20,486 bases of DNA from Candidatus Rokuibacteriota bacterium (GTDB lineage Bacteria > Methylomirabilota > Methylomirabilia > Rokubacteriales > CSP1-6): the NCBI GenBank assembly GCA_016177555.1, contig JACOVB010000005.1, positions 1 through 20,486 on the forward strand, written 5' to 3'. Below are positions 8,141-14,536 of this stretch, piece after piece. Made by a program: the position numbers and the translations under genes. The notes below the pieces were generated by a model that had not been told where the DNA came from, made no database searches, and saw only the letters and a program-made list of their open reading frames with translations. The stretch's first letter is position 1; every line of letters begins with the position of its first letter.

Positions 8141-9331
8141 CTATCGCGTCGCCGCCCCTCGCCGGATCCGCGCGACGCAGGCGATCCAGTACGACTGGGA
8201 GCCCACGGCGACAACGGTGGCGAGGAGGGGCAGCAGCGCGGGCCGCGCCCACCGCAGGAGAACGAAGGCCACGAGCAGCAGGTAGAAGAAGTCGCGGGTG
8301 CCCATGTTCCTCAGCGCGCCGCCGACGGTTTCGCCCACGGCGATCTCGCGCGGCAGAGAGCGCGCGAACAGGGCGCTCAGCGTCACTCCGGCCGCGCCGA
8401 GGAGGCCGATGGCCATCATCGATGGACCGGGCGCTGCCGACACGGCCATGCCGAGCACGAGCGTCGAGTGGATGATCGTGTCGACGGCCCAGTCCAGGCT
8501 GGCACCGAAGCGCGATTCCTGGAACGTGAGCCGAGCGATCTCCCCGTCCACGTGGTCCAGCACCACCGCGACCGAGTAGAGGGCCACCCCCAGGATCGCG
8601 CTCACCGGCGTGGCGTGCCAGAACGCCCAGAAGGCGCCGAGCCCGATGGCGAGGCTCGCGAGGCTCACGTGGTTCGGTGTGACCGGGGTGCGGACCAGGA
8701 GCCGCGTGATCTGTCGCGAGCAACGCCGGTGGAGGAACCGGTCCACTCCCGTGTCATCGTCGGTGCCGAGGGCGACGTAGAGCGCGGTGTCGGCGTCCCG
8801 GAGCCGCGCCTCCGTCCGCACGTGCAGGCAGAGACCCGCTGCCGAGCGGAGCTTGGGCCGCGTCTCCTCCAGCAGGCGGACGAGCTCGGGCCCCAGCGCC
8901 TCGCCCGCGGCCAGGCGCGGCCAGAGCCGCTCCATGAGCTCGGGCGGCGCCAGCACGACCGGGGCTCCGCCCTCCGCCGACTCCGCGATCGCGGCTCCGC
9001 CGACCTCCATCGGGCCCTCCAGGAGGCCGGCGAGCGTGCGCGGCTCGACGAGGACCGAGGCCGGCAGCAGCAAGCAGGGCTCACTGGCGAAGGCGCGGGC
9101 CTCGGCCGGATCGCGCGCGTCGAGCCAGCGCAACACGCCCGCCAGGCCGCGGGTGCGCCGCAGGGCCGTCTCCAGGGAGGGGGTGCGCAGCGCGGCCGGG
9201 ACGCCCACGATCTCGACCCCGCCCCGCGCGGCCGCCACGATCGCGCGCAGCGCCAGCGAGCGGCCGGCGACGGAGCGCGCGGGGAGGCGGCGCTCGGCCG
9301 GATCGGGAAGGTAGAGGACGGCCCGCGCCAC
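8141..9331 (-). CDS. CDP-alcohol phosphatidyltransferase with degenerate nucleotidyltransferase-like N-terminal domain
   Basis: This 396-residue protein has two parts. Residues about 210-390 form a membrane CDP-alcohol phosphotransferase with the full signature DHVDGEIAR, then eight residues, then GASLDWAVD (D-x2-DG-x2-AR-x8-G-x3-D-x3-D), so the metal-binding Asp set is intact. TM helices flank it. Residues 1-200 look like a worn nucleotidyltransferase: LPARSVAGRSLALRAIVAAARGG resembles the KPLxPVxGxxLLxR region, but the Gly-rich GxGxR loop is missing. Bifunctional IPCT/DIPPS enzymes of thermophiles join an active cytidylyltransferase to this same transferase domain. Here the intact cytidylyltransferase is the separate gene one base upstream. 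The product may be a phospho-inositol lipid or di-inositol phosphate; the acceptor is unknown. The start is GTG 9331, one base after the previous stop. Confidence 0.88.
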   Translation of the reverse strand: MARAVLYLPDPAERRLPARSVAGRSLALRAIVAAARGGVEIVGVPAALRTPSLETALRRTRGLAGVLRWLDARDPAEARAFASEPCLLLPASVLVEPRTLAGLLEGPMEVGGAAIAESAEGGAPVVLAPPELMERLWPRLAAGEALGPELVRLLEETRPKLRSAAGLCLHVRTEARLRDADTALYVALGTDDDTGVDRFLHRRCSRQITRLLVRTPVTPNHVSLASLAIGLGAFWAFWHATPVSAILGVALYSVAVVLDHVDGEIARLTFQESRFGASLDWAVDTIIHSTLVLGMAVSAAPGPSMMAIGLLGAAGVTLSALFARSLPREIAVGETVGGALRNMGTRDFFYLLLVAFVLLRWARPALLPLLATVVAVGSQSYWIACVARIRRGAATR

Positions 9332-9332
9332 G

Positions 9333-10073
9333 TCAGTGCCCGAGGCGCTCGATCCTCGGGAGCACCTGGCTTTCGGCGCGCCGCAGGTCCTCGACGAAGT
9401 CGACCTCGGTCCAGGGCAGGCCCGTGACGTCCACCCAGCCGACCTCCACGACGCCCAGGAGGTGGTGGAGCGCGTCCTCGTACTCGTTCACGCCGCCGGT
9501 CTGCTCGATCGACTCGGCCAGCAGCCGGATGTACTCGGGGGCGTGCGCGGGGCTGCACTTGAAGAACCCGATGCCCTCGCCGATGACGTCCCACTGCTGA
9601 GGCACGAACTTCTTGCCGAGGGCGATGACGCGGTCGCCGACGCCGTAGAGCTTCACCTCCTCGCCCGTGTCCGTGAAGCTCTGGTCGAGGAGCAGCGCGC
9701 TCGCGTGCGGCGAGGCGATGAGACGGGACAGGAACTCCGTGGGGAACAGCACGTCGCCGTCCATCACGATGGTCGTGCCCTGGGTCAGGATGTCACGCGC
9801 CCGCCAGAGGGACAGGATGGAGCCCTTCTGGTACTCGGGGTTGTCCACGTAGCGGATGCGCATGGCACCGCGGCAGTCACCCGCGGCCGCGCGGATCTGG
9901 TCCTGGCAGTGGCCGACGACGATGACGGTCTCCGCGACGCCGTTGTCCGCCAGGGAGGACACCATCCGGTCGAGGAGCGAGTGCCCGCCGATCGGGATCA
10001 GGCACTTGTGGGTGTAGTCGGTGAGCGGGGCCAGTCGGCGGGCGACGCCGGCGGCCAGGATGATGGCCTTCAC
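9333..10073 (-). CDS. cytidylyltransferase-type nucleotidyltransferase, candidate inositol-1-phosphate cytidylyltransferase
   Basis: This 246-residue protein has an intact N-terminal signature KAIILAAGVARRLAPLTD followed by HKCLIPIGGHSLLDRMV. It also has the metal-binding TTIVMDGDVLFP and a C-terminal VTGLPWTEVDFVEDLRRAE. This W-x-E-x-D-F-x-E-D-L ending is shared by LicC-like phosphocholine and inositol-phosphate cytidylyltransferases. With inositol-phosphate synthase and a CDP-alcohol transferase in the same run of genes, CDP-inositol is the likeliest product; phosphocholine or a sugar phosphate remains possible. GTG 10073 has GGAG five bases upstream and aligns with the usual family start. 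The open frame continues 61 codons upstream, but that part is Arg/Pro-rich and passes through a dispersed repeat, so I exclude it. Confidence 0.88.
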   Translation of the reverse strand: MKAIILAAGVARRLAPLTDYTHKCLIPIGGHSLLDRMVSSLADNGVAETVIVVGHCQDQIRAAAGDCRGAMRIRYVDNPEYQKGSILSLWRARDILTQGTTIVMDGDVLFPTEFLSRLIASPHASALLLDQSFTDTGEEVKLYGVGDRVIALGKKFVPQQWDVIGEGIGFFKCSPAHAPEYIRLLAESIEQTGGVNEYEDALHHLLGVVEVGWVDVTGLPWTEVDFVEDLRRAESQVLPRIERLGH

Positions 10074-10380
10074 GGGCGCTCCGTTCCGCGGCGGCCGAGG
10101 GCGCGCCGGAAGCGGTCCCGGATCTCCCCGGGCGCGTCGGGGATCCGCGGCGCCGGCCGGTCCCCGACCGTGACCGTGGCGAGCGCGACCGATGAGCCCC
10201 ATGAGGGCGAAGAGGCCAAGCCGCCGCGTGAGGGCCTTCACGTTCAGGCGAGACAAAAGAAGGGGCCCCGCTGAATGTCGCCGTTGGCGGTCACGCCGTC
10301 GCCATCCCCCTGGCCCCGGGGCCTCGGCGGAGCAGGGGGGGCGGGCAGCACGCGGTCGTGGTCATGGAGACTCCGTCGGG
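10074..10380. other. 307-base gap between mlaC/hpnM and the cytidylyltransferase gene
   Basis: It holds one dispersed-repeat copy (10190-10255). On the minus strand there is also a short open frame whose last 39 codons (10070-10189) read VALATVTVGDRPAPRIPDAP and onward to a Pro; its TGA overlaps the cytidylyltransferase GTG (GTGA), as real neighbours here do. Its beginning coincides exactly with the repeat edge, and in the other frame the repeat reads KALTRRLGLFALMGLIG. A single-base shift would therefore join them into a small protein with one TM helix. No start with a good ribosome-binding site is visible, so this may be a broken small gene. The palindrome GGGGCCCC at 10262-10269 has no loop. 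Confidence 0.35.
10190..10255 (+). repeat. dispersed 66-base repeat, copy A
   Basis: It matches copy B at 16957-17022 at 55 of 66 positions without gaps. The shared core includes GCGAAGAGGCC and TTCAGGCGAGA. Read on the plus strand from ATG 10192 it gives MSPMRAKRP...FTFRRD, like copies B and C, but it lacks their stop codon and both flanking genes are on the minus strand. Differences are a mix of silent and amino-acid-changing substitutions. Confidence 0.75.
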
Positions 10381-11031
10381 CTACTGCGTCTTCGACGTCT
10401 TGCCCTTCTTCTGGGCCTCGTCCTCGAAGGAGACTTCGTCCTGCTTGGCCCGCATCTTCTTGACGAGCTCGCCGTACGAGGTGGTCTGGATGATCTTGTT
10501 GAACTGGGTGCGGTAGTTCGAGACGAGGCTGACGCCCTCGATGCTGATGTCGTAGACGAGCCAGCGATCTCCCCGGCGGAGCAGGCGGTAGTCGATCGGC
10601 ACCTCGGTGCCGTTCTTGGTGATGATCTTGGTGCTCACCACCGCTACCTCCGCGTCCATCCGCTCGTTCGTGTAGAGGATCTTCTCGCCGCCGTACAGCT
10701 CGATCTTGGAGATGTAGGAGCGCTCCAGGAGATCGCCGAAGAGGGAAATGAACTCCTCCCGCTCCTTGTCCGTGCGTCCCTGCCAGTGCCGCCCGAGCGA
10801 GCGCCGGGCGATCTCCCCGAAGTCGAAGATGTCGTTGGCGATCTTCCGGACGGCGGTCCGGCGCTCGCCGACCTTGCTGTCGCCCTTCAGGGCCGGGTTG
10901 TCCAGCGCCTTGATCACGCGGTCGATGGCGCCCCGGAGCTGATCCGTGGGCGCTCCCGCCCAGGCGCCGCCTGCCGCGGCCAGGACGAGGAGCCACGCGA
11001 GTCCCATGCCCACCACGCGAGAACGCATCAT
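10381..11031 (-). CDS. mlaC: MlaC/HpnM periplasmic lipid-binding protein
   Basis: This 216-residue protein has a clear signal peptide (residues 1-25, hydrophobic core GLAWLLVLAAAGG, likely cleavage AWA/G). The body matches the MlaC/Ttg2D family: ANDIFDFGEIARRSLGRHW, a stretch around REEFISLFGDLLERSYI, VPIDYRLLRRGDRWLVYDISIEG and SNYRTQFNKIIQTTSY. MlaC ferries a phospholipid across the periplasm between the MlaFED complex and the outer membrane; HpnM is the hopanoid-locus branch of the same family. The C-terminal tail is Lys-rich. ATG 11031 overlaps the TolC-like stop (ATGA) and has GGAGG seven bases upstream. Being the last gene of the shc-mlaEFD-tolC chain, it may carry hopanoid, phospholipid or both. 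Confidence 0.92.
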   Translation of the reverse strand: MMRSRVVGMGLAWLLVLAAAGGAWAGAPTDQLRGAIDRVIKALDNPALKGDSKVGERRTAVRKIANDIFDFGEIARRSLGRHWQGRTDKEREEFISLFGDLLERSYISKIELYGGEKILYTNERMDAEVAVVSTKIITKNGTEVPIDYRLLRRGDRWLVYDISIEGVSLVSNYRTQFNKIIQTTSYGELVKKMRAKQDEVSFEDEAQKKGKTSKTQ

Positions 11032-12509
11032 CGAGAGACCTCCGCTGTCGTCAGTGATGGATAGGCTTCCGCCATGAGCGCCCGGAGCTCCTCCAGATCG
11101 CGACCCGCGGCGTTGTCCAGTCGAGCCAGCCCTACGCGATAGCTGAACACGGCCTGGAGGTACTCGGCGCGGGTTTTGGCCAAGGCCAGTACCGCGTCCG
11201 CCAGGTCCTTGGTGTCGCCGATCCCCAGGTCGAAGTTGGCACTCGCCGAGACGGCCCACTTCTTGGCGTTGCCGTGGGCCCGGTCGAGCGCCTCCACGTT
11301 CCGAGCCGCCTCGCGCACCTCGCCGTGGGCTTTCGCCACCTGGAGCGCGATGCCCTCGACGACCTGGGCGCGGAGGGCCTCGATCTTGCCCACCTCCGCC
11401 TCGGCCTCGCGGACACGTCCCGAGGAGACGCCGAAGTCCAGGTCATACTTGAGTCCGAGCACCGGGCCGATGTAGGCGTGCTGGAGCGGATCGGAGATGT
11501 AGGCGTTGTTGAGCACCCGGTCCCGGTTCGTCGCCTGGGCCACCGAGCCCTGGATACCGAAGAACACCATGGGCCAGGCTCGGGCGCGTGCGGCCTCCAC
11601 GAGCGCCTGCCTGGCGCGGAGCCCCTCTGCCAGCTGGGTGAACTCGGGGCGCTTCGCGCGGGCGTCCTCGACGAAGCTCTCGAGCGGCGCCAGGGGCTCC
11701 AGGTCCGCCGCGAGCCGGCTCTCGCTCGGTTCGATCATGACGCCGGGCGGACGTCCCGTCCAGACGCGGAGCGCCTCGGCGGCAATGCTGTGCCCGCGAG
11801 CGGCCACGTTGATGTTCTTCTCCAGCTCTCCCTGGAAGGCGCGCAGCTTGAAGAGATCCTGGTCGGCGGCGAAGCCCCCCTCCTGCAGGAGCTCGAGGCG
11901 CTCGCCGGCCTTGATGAGCTGCTCGTGGAGGTCGCCCAGGAGCGAGCCCAGCTCCTTGAAGAGCTGGAGCCCCGTGTAGGCCTCCCGCACCCTGAGGCCG
12001 ACCTCCGAGGCCGTCTTGTCCCGACCGGCCTTCTGGGCCCGTATGCCGTGCTCGGCCGCGGCCCGCAGGTTGTCGATGAGCCCGAACGTGTAGATGGGCT
12101 GGGCCAGGAGGAGATCCAGCCGGCCGAAGGCGCCGTTGACCGTGCCCTCCCGGGCATTGATCGAGCGCAGCGGAGTCGAGAGCCCAGAGCCGTCCAGGCG
12201 CTCGGCCTCGGCGGAGGGCCCGACCACGCCCAGCGCCGTGAGCTGAGGCCAGCGGGCCCTGTCTGCCTGCTGTTTCTTCGCCAGGAACGCCTCGACGTCC
12301 AGGGCCGCGCCCTTGACTTCCGGGCTCCGGGTGAGAGCGGCCTTCACGGCGTCGCGGACGGAGAGCACGACCGTGCTGCCCTGCGGCGTCTGGGCCGCGG
12401 CCCCGCCCGCGCTGGCGAGCACGAGACTCAGGGCGCAGAGCCCGACCCGGACGGGGGTTACGCCACGGCGGCGGTTCATGCGGCGCGTCTTCCTCTCACC
12501 GGTGCTCAC
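11028..12509 (-). CDS. TolC-family outer-membrane channel protein
   Basis: This protein has 493 residues from GTG 12509, which overlaps the mlaD stop. ATG 12479, ten codons later, has GAGAGGAAG upstream and may be the true start. A signal peptide ends near ASAGGAAA/Q (about residue 40). The body shows the two-fold OEP pattern: VLSVRDAVKAALTRSPEVK early, LLAQPIYTFGLIDNLRAAAE, then long alpha-helical coiled-coil stretches, YDLDFGVSSGRVREAEAEV, and a second helical repeat ending near GLARLDNAAG. TolC proteins form outer-membrane barrels with a periplasmic helical tunnel. A TolC homologue coupled to an MCE/Mla system is unusual, because the classical Mla pathway uses the lipoprotein MlaA in the outer membrane. 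Here it may be the outer-membrane partner. No adaptor (HlyD-like) gene is seen beside it. Confidence 0.9.
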   Translation of the reverse strand: MSTGERKTRRMNRRRGVTPVRVGLCALSLVLASAGGAAAQTPQGSTVVLSVRDAVKAALTRSPEVKGAALDVEAFLAKKQQADRARWPQLTALGVVGPSAEAERLDGSGLSTPLRSINAREGTVNGAFGRLDLLLAQPIYTFGLIDNLRAAAEHGIRAQKAGRDKTASEVGLRVREAYTGLQLFKELGSLLGDLHEQLIKAGERLELLQEGGFAADQDLFKLRAFQGELEKNINVAARGHSIAAEALRVWTGRPPGVMIEPSESRLAADLEPLAPLESFVEDARAKRPEFTQLAEGLRARQALVEAARARAWPMVFFGIQGSVAQATNRDRVLNNAYISDPLQHAYIGPVLGLKYDLDFGVSSGRVREAEAEVGKIEALRAQVVEGIALQVAKAHGEVREAARNVEALDRAHGNAKKWAVSASANFDLGIGDTKDLADAVLALAKTRAEYLQAVFSYRVGLARLDNAAGRDLEELRALMAEAYPSLTTAEVSR

Positions 12510-12946
12510 ACCTTTCCGAAGATGTACTTGGACAGGAGCTCCTCGAAGTCCACCGGAGGCTCCACCTCGGTGATGCGCCCGTTGGGCGCGATGATCTTCT
12601 CGGAGCCCCCCGGGTTGATGCGGATGTACTTCTCACCGATCAGGCCCTTGGTCTTGATCGAGGCGATCGAATCTTCCTGGAGCCGGATGCCCTGGCGGAT
12701 GCTCATCAGCACCCGGGCCTGGTAATCCGACAGCGTGATCGCATCCACCCGGCCCACCTCGACGCCCGCGATCTCGACGGTGGAGCCGGCCTTCAGCCCG
12801 CCGACGGAGGGGAAGTCAGCCGTGATCGCGTAGCCGTGGCCTCCGAACAGATCGACCCTGCCGAGTTTAATGGACAGCCACCCCAATGCCAAGATGCCGA
12901 TCAGCACGAACACCCCTACGGATAGCTCGAGCGTGGACCGCCTCAT
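12506..12946 (-). CDS. mlaD: MlaD-like MCE-domain protein
   Basis: This 146-residue protein has one N-terminal TM anchor (LSVGVFVLIGILALGWLSIKL, about 8-28). A single MCE domain follows: ADFPSVGGLKAGSTVEIAGV near 44-63, then GRVDAITL, VLMSIRQGIRLQEDSIASI and KTKGLIGEKYIRINPG. MlaD forms a hexameric ring on the inner membrane that passes lipid between MlaE and MlaC. The length equals that of single-MCE MlaD proteins; there is no long tail as in PqiB or LetB. ATG 12946 has GGGAG seven bases upstream. It lies 40 bases after mlaF, the one gap in an otherwise overlapping operon, and its stop overlaps the TolC-like GTG. Confidence 0.93.
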   Translation of the reverse strand: MRRSTLELSVGVFVLIGILALGWLSIKLGRVDLFGGHGYAITADFPSVGGLKAGSTVEIAGVEVGRVDAITLSDYQARVLMSIRQGIRLQEDSIASIKTKGLIGEKYIRINPGGSEKIIAPNGRITEVEPPVDFEELLSKYIFGKV

Positions 12947-12986
12947 GCCGAGTCTCCCAGGATTCGGGTTGTCTCCATTGGTATCC

Positions 12987-13733
12987 TCACTCGGGCCGGA
13001 GGGCGCCCTCGACGTCCCCGCGGACGAACTGCTGCACGATCGGGTTCGCGGACCCCTGGATGGCGTCCGGCGTCCCTTGCTCCACGATCACCCCGTCGTG
13101 GAGCATGGCGACACGATCGGCGATGCCGAAGATCTCCGGGATCTCGTGGCTCACCATCACCGCCGTGAAGCGGAACTTGCGGTGCATCCCGAGGATCAGG
13201 TGGTGGATCGTGTTGACCAGGATCGGGTCGAGCCCGGTCGTCGGTTCGTCGAAGAACACCACCTCGGGCTCGGTGACCAGTGCCCGTGCGATCGCCACGC
13301 GCTTGCGCATGCCTCCGGAGATCTCCGCCGGGTTCTTGTGTCCCATGCCCGCGAGGCCCACCTGGTCGAGCTTCTCCTCCACGCGCCCCGCGATCTCTCG
13401 GGAGCGGAGGCGCGTCTTCTCGCGGAGCGGGAAGGCGACGTTGTCGAAGACCGACATGGAGTCGAAGAGTGCGCCGCCCTGGAAGACGACGCCGTAGCGC
13501 TCGCGGATGCGGTCCAGCGCAGGGCCCCGCAGGTGCGTGATGTCCGTGCCGTTCACCACCACGCGGCCCGAATCCGGCCGGAGCAGCCCGACGAGGTGCT
13601 TGAGCAGCACCGACTTGCCGCCGCCGCTCCGCCCGATGACGACCATGATCTCGCCCGGGGCCACCTGCAGGCTGAGCCCCCGGAGCACCTGCTGGCCGCC
13701 GAACGACCGGTAGAGATCCTCGACGCGGATCAC
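12987..13733 (-). CDS. mlaF: MlaF-like ABC transporter ATPase
   Basis: This 248-residue cytosolic ATPase has all ABC motifs: Walker A GRSGGGKSVLLKHL (about 34-47), Q-loop VVFQGGALFDSMSVFDNVAF, signature ISGGMRKRVAIARAL, Walker B VVFFDEPTTGLDP and H-loop VSHEI. The GGALFDS and SGGMRKR wording is characteristic of the MlaF/Ttg2A group that partners MlaE. GTG 13733 overlaps the mlaE stop (GTGA). No STAS-domain MlaB is encoded nearby, so this MlaF either works without one or recruits one from elsewhere. Together with MlaE and MlaD it forms the energy-driven lipid pump of the inner membrane. Confidence 0.95.
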   Translation of the reverse strand: MIRVEDLYRSFGGQQVLRGLSLQVAPGEIMVVIGRSGGGKSVLLKHLVGLLRPDSGRVVVNGTDITHLRGPALDRIRERYGVVFQGGALFDSMSVFDNVAFPLREKTRLRSREIAGRVEEKLDQVGLAGMGHKNPAEISGGMRKRVAIARALVTEPEVVFFDEPTTGLDPILVNTIHHLILGMHRKFRFTAVMVSHEIPEIFGIADRVAMLHDGVIVEQGTPDAIQGSANPIVQQFVRGDVEGALRPE

Positions 13734-14536
13734 GGGAGCACCGATCCCAGGAAGTAGTCCCAGACCAGGATCAAGACCGACGACAGCACGACGGCCTGGG
13801 TGGTCGCCCGCGCGACGCCCTCGGCCCCGTGCCCGCAGTGGAAGCCCTTGTAGGTGCAGACCCAGCTGACGATCACGCCGAAGGAGAGCGCCTTCCAGAA
13901 GCCGGTCATGATGTCGGTCATGTCCACGAAGTTCTGCATCTCGCCGAAGTACGTGCCGGACGAGAGGCCCAGGAGCTCCACGCTCACCAGGTACCCGCCG
14001 AAGATGCCCACCACGTCGAAGAGGGCGGTCATCAGCGGGAAGGTGAGGAGCCCCGCCACGATGGGCGGCACCACGAGGTAGCGGGTCGGGTTCAGCGCCA
14101 TCACCGTCAGCGCGTCGATTTGCTCCGAGATCCGCATGATGCCGATCTCCGCCGTCAACGCGGAGCCTGCCCGCCCCGTGACGATGAGGGCGCAGAGCAC
14201 GGGGCCCAGCTCGCGGATCAGGGTCAGCGCCACGGCCGGACCGAGGAACGCCTCCGAGCCGAAGCGTGACAGGGTCAGGAAGACCTGGAGGCCCAGCACC
14301 ATGCCCGTGAAGGCGCCGGTGAGGATCACGATGGTGAGGGAGCGGAAGCCGATGAAGTGGATCCGGTCCAGCAGCTGGCGCAGCTTGAACGGCGGGATGA
14401 ACAGGTGGGCGACGGCGTCACCGAGGAAGGCGCCGAAGCGTCCCAGCGCGGCCATCACGTCGAGCGTGACGGCCCCCACCGTGCCCACGAGACGAACCGG
14501 GAGGGCCTGGGGCGCGGGCGCGGCGGGCTCGCTCAT
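13730..14536 (-). CDS. mlaE: MlaE-like ABC transporter permease
   Basis: This 268-residue membrane protein of the MlaE family has an amphipathic N-terminal region (IPPFKLRQLLDRIHFIGFRSL). Then come GAFTGMVLGLQVFLTL, RELGPVLCALIVTGRAGSAL, TAEIGIMRISEQIDALTVM, NPTRYLVVPPIVAGLL and a final TM block ending WDYFLGSVLP. The RELGPVL...GRAGSA...EQIDAL series is diagnostic for the family. ATG 14536 overlaps the cyclase stop (ATGA); the open frame upstream of it is antisense to nothing useful and lies within shc. Direct coupling to squalene-hopene cyclase suggests this pump handles hopanoids or a lipid balanced with them. Confidence 0.95.
   Translation of the reverse strand: MSEPAAPAPQALPVRLVGTVGAVTLDVMAALGRFGAFLGDAVAHLFIPPFKLRQLLDRIHFIGFRSLTIVILTGAFTGMVLGLQVFLTLSRFGSEAFLGPAVALTLIRELGPVLCALIVTGRAGSALTAEIGIMRISEQIDALTVMALNPTRYLVVPPIVAGLLTFPLMTALFDVVGIFGGYLVSVELLGLSSGTYFGEMQNFVDMTDIMTGFWKALSFGVIVSWVCTYKGFHCGHGAEGVARATTQAVVLSSVLILVWDYFLGSVLP

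Noticed and set aside
10074..10256. 61-codon N-terminal extension of the cytidylyltransferase
   Set aside because: The family signature begins right at GTG 10073 with a Shine-Dalgarno; the extension is low-complexity and crosses a repeat.
10254..10269. Intrinsic terminator after mlaC (GGGGCCCC then TTCTTTT on the minus strand)
   Set aside because: The palindrome has no loop, so a stable hairpin of terminator form cannot be drawn.
11274..12725. 483-codon plus-strand open frame
   Set aside because: Antisense to the TolC-like and mlaD genes; no signal or domain seen.
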